From positions 62,001 to 126,000 of the forward strand of contig NZ_BATI01000017.1 of the NCBI RefSeq assembly GCF_000467105.1: a stretch of 64,000 nt of DNA. The letters run 5' to 3'. The notes below the pieces were generated by a model. That model was given only the letters and a program-made list of their open reading frames with translations. It did not search any database and had not been told where the DNA came from. Positions 59,259 to 64,000 of the stretch are shown here, in pieces (position 1 is the stretch's first letter; each line of letters opens with the position of its first letter). This DNA comes from Aquipseudomonas alcaligenes NBRC 14159. GTDB taxonomy: Bacteria > Pseudomonadota > Gammaproteobacteria > Pseudomonadales > Pseudomonadaceae. The translations under genes and the position numbers were made by a program.

Positions 59259-60553
59259 GCGTTGACGCCGAAGGCGAACTTGGCGATGAAGATCGCGGCC
59301 AGTACCACCAGCGCCGGGTTCAGCTCCTTGAAGCGGCCGGCCAGGGCCTTGATCACCACCCAGGCGATGAAGCCGAAGGCGATGCCGTTGGCGATGGAGA
59401 AGGTCAGCGGCATGGCCAGGGCGGTGATCACCACCGGCGCGGCGACTGTGATGTCGTCCCAGTCGATTTCGGCCAGGCCGGAGGTCATCAGCACGGCGAC
59501 GAACAGCAGTGCCGGCGCGGTGGCAAACGCCGGAACGGTGCCGGCCAGCGGGGCGAAGAACAGCGCCAGGAGGAACAGCCCGGCGACCACGATGGCGGTC
59601 AGGCCGGTGCGGCCGCCAGCGGCCACGCCCGAGGCGGATTCGATATAGCTGGTAGTGGTGCTGGTACCCAGCAGCGAACCGCCCATGGCGGCGGCGCTGT
59701 CGGCGATCAGGGCGCGGCCCATCTTCGGCAGGTGGCCGTCCTTGCTCATCAGGCCGGCGCGCTTGGCCACGCCGATCAGGGTGCCGGTGTTGTCGAACAG
59801 GTCGACGAACAGGAAGGCGAAGATCACGCTGATCATGCCCACGTCCAGCGCGCCCATGATGTCCAGTTCGAGGAAGGTCGGGGCCAGCGACGGCGGCATG
59901 GAGACGATGCCGCCGAACGGGGTGACGCCCAGGCCGATGGCGATGGCGGTGACCACCAGGATGCCGATCATTACCGCGCCGGTAACGCGACGCGCTTCCA
60001 GGGCCACGATCAGGAAGAAGCCGAGTACCGCCAGCAGCGGGCCCGGGCTGTGCAGATCACCGAGGCCGACCAGGGTGGCCGGGTTGTCCACCACCAGGCC
60101 GGCTTCCTTCAGCGCGATCAGCGCGAGGAACAGGCCGATACCGGCGGCAATCGCCGAACGCAGCGGCAGCGGGATGCTGTTCACGATCCACTCGCGGATG
60201 CGGAAGATCGACAGCAGGAAGAAAAGCGTGGCGGAGATGAACACCGCGCCCAGTGCCACCTGCCAGGTGTGGCCCATGTGCAGCACCACGGTGTAGGTGA
60301 AGAAGGCGTTGAGGCCCATGCCGGGCGCCAGGGCGATCGGGTAGTTGGCGATCAGGCCCATCAGCGCCGAGCCGATGGCCGCGGCCAGGCAGGTGGCGAC
60401 GAAGATCGCGCCCTTGTCCATGCCCGTTTCACCGAGGATCGCCGGGTTGACGAAGAGGATGTAGGCCATGGTCAGGAAGGTGGTGACACCGGCGAGAATC
60501 TCGGTACGCACGTTGGTGTTGTGCGCCTTGAGTTGGAAAAGCTTTTCCAGCAT
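59255..60553 (-). CDS. NCS2 purine permease (AzgA type)
   Basis: A 432-residue transporter with about 12-14 hydrophobic segments. The start [54 protein letters not shown], and [21 protein letters not shown] are those of adenine/guanine/hypoxanthine proton symporters in the AzgA clade. ATG at 60553 has GGGAG upstream; earlier starts would add an unlikely leader. It precedes trmA, an arrangement without an obvious link in function. Confidence 0.9.
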   Translation of the reverse strand: MLEKLFQLKAHNTNVRTEILAGVTTFLTMAYILFVNPAILGETGMDKGAIFVATCLAAAIGSALMGLIANYPIALAPGMGLNAFFTYTVVLHMGHTWQVALGAVFISATLFFLLSIFRIREWIVNSIPLPLRSAIAAGIGLFLALIALKEAGLVVDNPATLVGLGDLHSPGPLLAVLGFFLIVALEARRVTGAVMIGILVVTAIAIGLGVTPFGGIVSMPPSLAPTFLELDIMGALDVGMISVIFAFLFVDLFDNTGTLIGVAKRAGLMSKDGHLPKMGRALIADSAAAMGGSLLGTSTTTSYIESASGVAAGGRTGLTAIVVAGLFLLALFFAPLAGTVPAFATAPALLFVAVLMTSGLAEIDWDDITVAAPVVITALAMPLTFSIANGIAFGFIAWVVIKALAGRFKELNPALVVLAAIFIAKFAFGVNA

Positions 60554-60752
60554 GGTGGGGCTCCCGTTAGGCTGGTGCGGCATGGGTTGTGGACTGCGCG
60601 AAAGCAAAGCACAAAGGCTGCCAACTCGATGGAAAACGAGGGCGAATTCGTGGCAGATCCGGAAAAGCCGCGCACTATACCAGCTCACCCCCGAGCGGTG
60701 AATTTATGACCGGACGGACAGCATCAGTTTCCGTCTGGCAAGGAGAACGAGC

Positions 60753-61310
60753 ATGACAACCCGCGCCCTGATCGCCGTCGCCGACGGTGTCGAAGACATC
60801 GAAACCGTGACCCTGATCGACGTGTTGCGCCGCGCCGAAGTTGAGGTGGTGGTGGCCTGCATCGAGAATCGGCGCATGTTCACCTGCGCGCGCGGCACCC
60901 GTGTCACCGCCGACACCATGCTGGTCGACGTGCTGGCGCAGGACTTCGACCTGATCGTGCTGCCCGGCGGCATGCCCGGCGCCCAGGCACTGGCGGACCA
61001 CGCGCCGCTGGCCGCCAAGGTACGCGAGCAGGCTGCAGCTGGCCGGCTGTTCGCCGCCATCTGCGCGGCGCCGGCCCTGGCCTTGCAGGGCTACGGCGTG
61101 CTCAAGCAGCGGCGCATGACCTGCTACCCGGCATTCAGCGAGCGCCTGTCCGGCTGCACCTTCGTCGATCAGCCGGTGGTGGTCGACGGCAACTGCATCA
61201 CCAGCCAGGGGCCGGCCACCGCGTTGTTGTTCGCTCTGACCCTGGTCGAACAGCTGGTCGGCAAGGCGGTGCGCAAGTCTGTGGCCGAGGCCATGCTGGT
61301 GCCGGCATGA
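60753..61310 (+). CDS. DJ-1/PfpI family protein
   Basis: A 185-residue protein with the DJ-1 fold. The reactive Cys104 lies in AAICAAPALAL, the partner Glu14 in DGVEDIE, and PGGMPGAQAL is the family loop. YajL/DJ-1 proteins guard against oxidative and carbonyl stress, acting as chaperones or glyoxalases; which activity applies is open. Its stop overlaps the lipoprotein gene by 4 bases. Confidence 0.9.
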   Translation: MTTRALIAVADGVEDIETVTLIDVLRRAEVEVVVACIENRRMFTCARGTRVTADTMLVDVLAQDFDLIVLPGGMPGAQALADHAPLAAKVREQAAAGRLFAAICAAPALALQGYGVLKQRRMTCYPAFSERLSGCTFVDQPVVVDGNCITSQGPATALLFALTLVEQLVGKAVRKSVAEAMLVPA

Positions 61311-61756
61311 GAGCGCTGCTGGCGGCGCTCGCGCTGACCCTGCTGGCCGGCTGCGCCCGCGAGGCGCACCTGCCCAGTGCCGTGCACCAGCTCGGCATCC
61401 ATCCCGCGCGTACGGCCAGCGCCGAGGGGCTGCAGGTCATGCGCGATCGCCACAGCGGCGTGCGTCTGTGGGTGGCGCCGCAGGCGGCGCTGACCGAGGT
61501 GGACGTGCAGCAGGCGGAAATGGCCTTTACCCCGGCCGGCGAGCCGGCGGTGGTGCTGACCCTGAACGATGCCGGGCGCGCCACCCTGGCCGAACTGACC
61601 CGCCGCCATCTGGGGCAGCCGCTGGCCTTCGTGGTCGATGGTGAGCTGCGCCTGGCGCCCATCGTCGAGGAGCCCGTGCTCGACGGCCGCGTCGCCCTGA
61701 CCGGTTTCGATTCGTTGCAGGAAGCGCAGGCGCTGGTGCGCGACTGGAGCCACTGA
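61307..61756 (+). CDS. Small lipoprotein with a SecDF P1 head-like domain
   Basis: A 149-residue lipoprotein: LLAGC gives Cys15 as the lipidated residue. The body has AEMAFTPAGEPAVVLTLNDAGRATLAEL-like strands and LGQPLAFVVDGELRLAPIV, which resemble the head of the SecD P1 domain. The role of free-standing members is unknown. Overlap with the DJ-1 gene indicates one transcript. Confidence 0.72.
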   Translation: MRALLAALALTLLAGCAREAHLPSAVHQLGIHPARTASAEGLQVMRDRHSGVRLWVAPQAALTEVDVQQAEMAFTPAGEPAVVLTLNDAGRATLAELTRRHLGQPLAFVVDGELRLAPIVEEPVLDGRVALTGFDSLQEAQALVRDWSH

Positions 61757-61786
61757 GCCCGGTCGCAGGGACAGCTGTGGCCTGTT

Positions 61787-61805
61787 GCCCGGATGGCATT
61801 CGGGC
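61787..61805. repeat. Single REP-like palindrome
   Basis: GCCCGGATGGCATTCGGGC is a near-perfect palindrome related to one arm of the pair at 35614. It lies between convergent genes. Confidence 0.55.
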
Positions 61806-61817
61806 CACGGGCTGGAC

Positions 61818-62228
61818 TCAGTGGCAGCAGTCGCGATCGTCCAGTGCTTCCAGCAGCCGGCAGTGCTCGGCATGGCCGCTGTGACAGCCGGCCAGTTTGC
61901 TCAGTTCGGCACGCATGTTCTGCAGGTCGCGGATGCGTGTTTCGATAGCGTCCAGGTGCTCGCGCACCATCTGGTCGGCGCTGGCGCAGGGGCTCTCGGG
62001 GTGAGCGGCGAGATCGAGCAGGCTGCGGATTTCCTCCAGACTGAAGCCCAGTTCGCGACCGCGGCGAATAAAACGCAGGCGCCGCACGTCCTGCTCCTGG
62101 TAGTGGCGATAGCCGGAAGGACTGCGCTGTGGCGCCGGCAGCAGACCGCTGCGCTCGTAGAAACGGATGGTTTCCAGGTTCACGCCGCTGTCGCGCGCCA
62201 GCACGCCGATGGTGAGTGGCTTGCTCAT
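61818..62228 (-). CDS. MerR family metal-responsive regulator
   Basis: A 136-residue MerR protein. The helix-turn-helix is TIGVLARDSGVNLETIRFYE, and the dimer helix is followed by a metal site. Cys81, Cys115 and Cys123 are placed as in CadR/PbrR/ZntR regulators, with two more Cys at 134-135 and several His. It should sense zinc, cadmium or lead. It is divergent from the CDF transporter, and a MerR-type operator lies between them. The ribosome site GGAG is 5 bases before the ATG. Confidence 0.88.
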   Translation of the reverse strand: MSKPLTIGVLARDSGVNLETIRFYERSGLLPAPQRSPSGYRHYQEQDVRRLRFIRRGRELGFSLEEIRSLLDLAAHPESPCASADQMVREHLDAIETRIRDLQNMRAELSKLAGCHSGHAEHCRLLEALDDRDCCH

Positions 62229-62229
62229 G

Positions 62230-62260
62230 TTGACTCCGTAGCAACTACAGGGTTTAGCCT
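62230..62260 (+). promoter_or_regulatory. MerR-type promoter and operator for the CDF gene
   Basis: TTGACT and TAGCCT are separated by 19 bases, the overlong spacing that MerR regulators correct. Within the spacer lies the dyad ACTCCGTAG-CAA-CTACAGGGT (62233-62253). Transcription goes toward the CDF gene; the leader is about 160 bases. Confidence 0.8.
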
Positions 62261-62428
62261 AGTCTGCACTGAAATCTGTCCACGATCTTCTGGCTGTCGG
62301 CCATACGGCGTTAAAAACAGCCTCGGAATGCTCATTTACCGTTCGTAAACTGCGCTTCCTCGGCCGTTTTTGCCTTGTCTGGCTCTAATCCAGAAGCTCG
62401 TGAACAGACTTCGATATGGAGATGCCAA

Positions 62429-63058
62429 ATGGGCGCTAACTGCTGCAACCACGACTCCGCTCCGCGCCACGACGATGGCCGCTACCGGCGCATCCTGTGG
62501 ATTGCGCTGCTGGTCAACCTGGCGATGTTCCTGGTCGAGATCGGCGCTGGCCTCAAGGCTGGCTCGGTGTCGCTGCTGGCCGACTCGCTGGACTTCCTCG
62601 GCGATGCCGCCAACTACGGCATCAGCCTCTGGGTGCTGGGCATGGCCCTGGCCTGGCGCGCTCGTGCTGCCCAGCTCAAGGCCGTCAGCATGCTGGTGTT
62701 CGGCCTCGGTGTGCTGGGGGCTGCGCTTTGGCACTGGTGGCAGGGCGAGGTGCCCAGCGCGCCGACCATGGGCCTGGTGGGTAGCCTGGCGTTGCTGGCC
62801 AATGTCGGCGTGGCGGTGCTGCTGTATGCCTACCGCGACGGCGACAGCAACATGCGCAGCGTGTGGCTGTGCACCCGCAACGATGCGCTCGGCAACCTCG
62901 CCGTGCTGGCTGCGGCGCTGGGTGTGTTCGGCACCGGCAGTGCCTGGCCGGACCTGATCGTGGCCGGCATCATGGCCAGCCTGGCCGTGCATTCGGCCAT
63001 CGCGGTGCTGCGTCATGCCGATGGCGAACTCAATGGCGGGCACGAGCATGCGCACTGA
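62429..63058 (+). CDS. CDF family cation efflux protein
   Basis: A 209-residue membrane protein of the cation diffusion facilitator family, short because the cytoplasmic domain is absent. It has six helices. The zinc site is in SLLADSLDFLGDAANY, with the paired D in RNDALGNLAVLA. The N-terminus MGANCCNHD and the tail GGHEHAH could bind metal. It should export zinc or cadmium in exchange for protons. GGAG is 7 bases before ATG 62429. Regulated by the adjacent MerR protein and followed by a DUF3703 gene. Confidence 0.88.
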   Translation: MGANCCNHDSAPRHDDGRYRRILWIALLVNLAMFLVEIGAGLKAGSVSLLADSLDFLGDAANYGISLWVLGMALAWRARAAQLKAVSMLVFGLGVLGAALWHWWQGEVPSAPTMGLVGSLALLANVGVAVLLYAYRDGDSNMRSVWLCTRNDALGNLAVLAAALGVFGTGSAWPDLIVAGIMASLAVHSAIAVLRHADGELNGGHEHAH

Positions 63059-63383
63059 ACTGCAGCAGGCGCTGGCCCAGGCGTTCGCCGAGGGGCGCCA
63101 GGCGCTGGAGTGCAACGACTTGGGCGCCGCCTACGCCTGGCTGGAGCGCGCCCATATCCTCAGTCAGCGCATGCCGCTGCGCCACGCCGAGTCGCACTGG
63201 CTGATGCTGCGCGCAGGCTGGCAGGCGCGCGACTGGCGCGAAGTGGCCGGGCAGCTGCCGCGCATACTGGCGGCGCTGCTCTTCTCTCGAATCTGGGTGC
63301 CGCTGGGCAACACGGGGCGGGCGCGGGTCAGTGCATTCCAGCCGATGCCGCTGAGCGACGAGCTGAAGCGGTTGCTGGAATAG
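63048..63383 (+). CDS. DUF3703 protein
   Basis: A 111-residue protein with the DUF3703 pattern: AWLERAHILSQ, HWLMLRAGW and RILAALLFSRIWVPLGNTGRA. Function unknown, but such genes commonly follow small CDF transporters in Pseudomonas. ATG at 63048 overlaps the CDF stop by 11 bases. A role in metal efflux with its neighbour is inferred from context. Confidence 0.85.
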   Translation: MRTELQQALAQAFAEGRQALECNDLGAAYAWLERAHILSQRMPLRHAESHWLMLRAGWQARDWREVAGQLPRILAALLFSRIWVPLGNTGRARVSAFQPMPLSDELKRLLE

Positions 63384-63390
63384 GTATCCA

Positions 63391-63470
63391 CGGTGGAAAA
63401 CGCTGCGCGGCTTTCCACCCTACGCACAGACCCGCTTTTGTAGGGTGGGTGGCCGCAGCCATCCACCCGT
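63391..63470. repeat. REP-like palindromes
   Basis: GGTGGAAAACGCTGCG pairs with CGGCTTTCCACC, and GGGTGGGTGGC pairs with CCATCCACCC. Both lie between the convergent DUF3703 and oxidase genes. Confidence 0.6.
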
Positions 63471-63477
63471 TGCCGGC

Positions 63478-63600
63478 TCAGGTCAGCCCCATGCCCCACT
63501 TGATGGCGTAGGCGAGCAGGCCGACGGCCGCCACACCGCCCAGCCAGAGCAGGACGAACCAGGCCAGGCGCTTGGCCAGCGGTTGTTTGACCTCGTGCAT
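63478..63600 (-). CDS. Small bd-oxidase-associated membrane protein (DUF2474 type)
   Basis: A 40-residue protein with one membrane helix (about 13-34), start MHEVKQPLAKRLAWFVLLWL. Small proteins of the DUF2474 type follow cydB or cioB and are thought to stabilise the oxidase, like CydX. Its ATG shares a base with the oxidase subunit II stop (TGATG). Confidence 0.75.
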   Translation of the reverse strand: MHEVKQPLAKRLAWFVLLWLGGVAAVGLLAYAIKWGMGLT

Positions 63601-64000
63601 CAGTGATACCCCTCGCCGACCTTGACCTTGCCGCGGAACACCCAGTAGCTGTAAGCGGTGTAGATCAGGATGATCGGCACCATGAACACCACGCCGACCA
63701 GAGCGAAGGCCTGGCTGCTGGCCGGCGCCGAGGCCTCCCAGATGCTCACCGCCGGCGGGATGATGTTCGGCCACAGGCTGATGGCCAGGCCCGTGTAGGC
63801 CAGGGCGATCAGCACCAGGGTCAGCACGAAGGGTTGCCAATCGATCTTCAGGTGCACGGCACGGACGATGCCGAGGATGGTCACCGCCACCAGGGTCGGC
63901 ACCGGGATGAAGTAGAACAGGTTGGGCAGGGTGAACCAGCGCTGGGCGATGCTCTCGTGGGCCAGCGGCGTCCAGATGCTGACCACGGCGATGAACAGCA
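63600..64000 (-). CDS. cydB: Cytochrome bd-type ubiquinol oxidase subunit II, C-terminal part
   Basis: The gene continues past the window end; about 133 C-terminal residues are visible. The segment LFYFIPVPTLVAV, the helix LSLWPNIIPPAVSIWEA (here AISLWPNIIPP), and the ending YTAYSYWVFRGKVKVGEGYH are those of CydB/CioB. It pairs with subunit I, which should lie outside the window. In Pseudomonas the type may be the cyanide-insensitive oxidase CioAB; the visible part cannot decide. Confidence 0.88.
   Translation of the reverse strand, partial: LFIAVVSIWTPLAHESIAQRWFTLPNLFYFIPVPTLVAVTILGIVRAVHLKIDWQPFVLTLVLIALAYTGLAISLWPNIIPPAVSIWEASAPASSQAFALVGVVFMVPIILIYTAYSYWVFRGKVKVGEGYH

Overview
The window is chromosomal DNA of a high-GC Pseudomonas. 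The evidence is the block rnr-rlmB-rpsF-rpsR-(DUF2232)-rplI-dnaB-alr followed by a NicD-type diguanylate cyclase and ygiQ. That order is characteristic of the genus. ThiC and TolC, and a TtgR/TtgABC efflux locus whose operator closely resembles the P. putida one, also fit. Nearly all of the DNA is coding. I see no prophage, transposase or CRISPR array. The accessory signals are REP/REPIN-type palindromes, one frameshifted gene and one decayed gene fragment.

Region by region. 1-7812: a tightly coupled cluster with a partial possible acyltransferase, an acyl-CoA dehydrogenase, an MMPL exporter, an exported protein of unknown family, a LolA-like periplasmic protein and a predicted outer-membrane barrel. 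It looks like an uncharacterised lipid or acyl-metabolite synthesis and export system. 7925-14525: an RsiV-like lipoprotein, thiC with its TPP riboswitch, tolC and a chemoreceptor with a possible FliA promoter. 14636-14917: two identical tRNA-Leu(CAG) genes, each with its own terminator. 15352-23528: RNA processing, ribosomal protein and replication genes, then alanine racemase. 23535-27949: nicD-like gene and ygiQ. 27992-28395: a bacteriohemerythrin gene broken by a one-base frameshift.

28527-35358: a three-gene transglutaminase/DUF2126, ATP-grasp/alpha-E and transglutaminase operon, which is a predicted but uncharacterised peptide ligase and protease system. 35359-39337: repeats, a relic of a BaiN-like gene, then an apbE-PepSY flavoreductase-DUF2271 operon. 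The DUF2271 protein carries a flavinylation motif, and a TTAAG-N6-TTAAG box (BqsR/CarR type) lies upstream. 39427-50562: BaiN-like flavoprotein, HDAC-like enzyme, acetyltransferase, a PAS-PAS-GAF-GGDEF-EAL protein, tesB with a HAD phosphatase, an acyl-CoA synthetase divergent from an AraC regulator, and a zinc metallopeptidase. 50632-58062: DUF411 and DUF4345 proteins, then ttgR divergent from ttgABC. 58173-64000: trmA with a purine permease, DJ-1 with a lipoprotein, a MerR-regulated CDF transporter with DUF3703, and the 3' end of a bd-type oxidase operon.

The strongest candidates for undescribed biology are the acyl/MMPL cluster at the left end, the flavinylated DUF2271-PepSY-ApbE module with its putative metal-responsive control box, and the transglutaminase/ATP-grasp operon. 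All functions are inferred by reading the translated sequence and recalling families; no database search was run.
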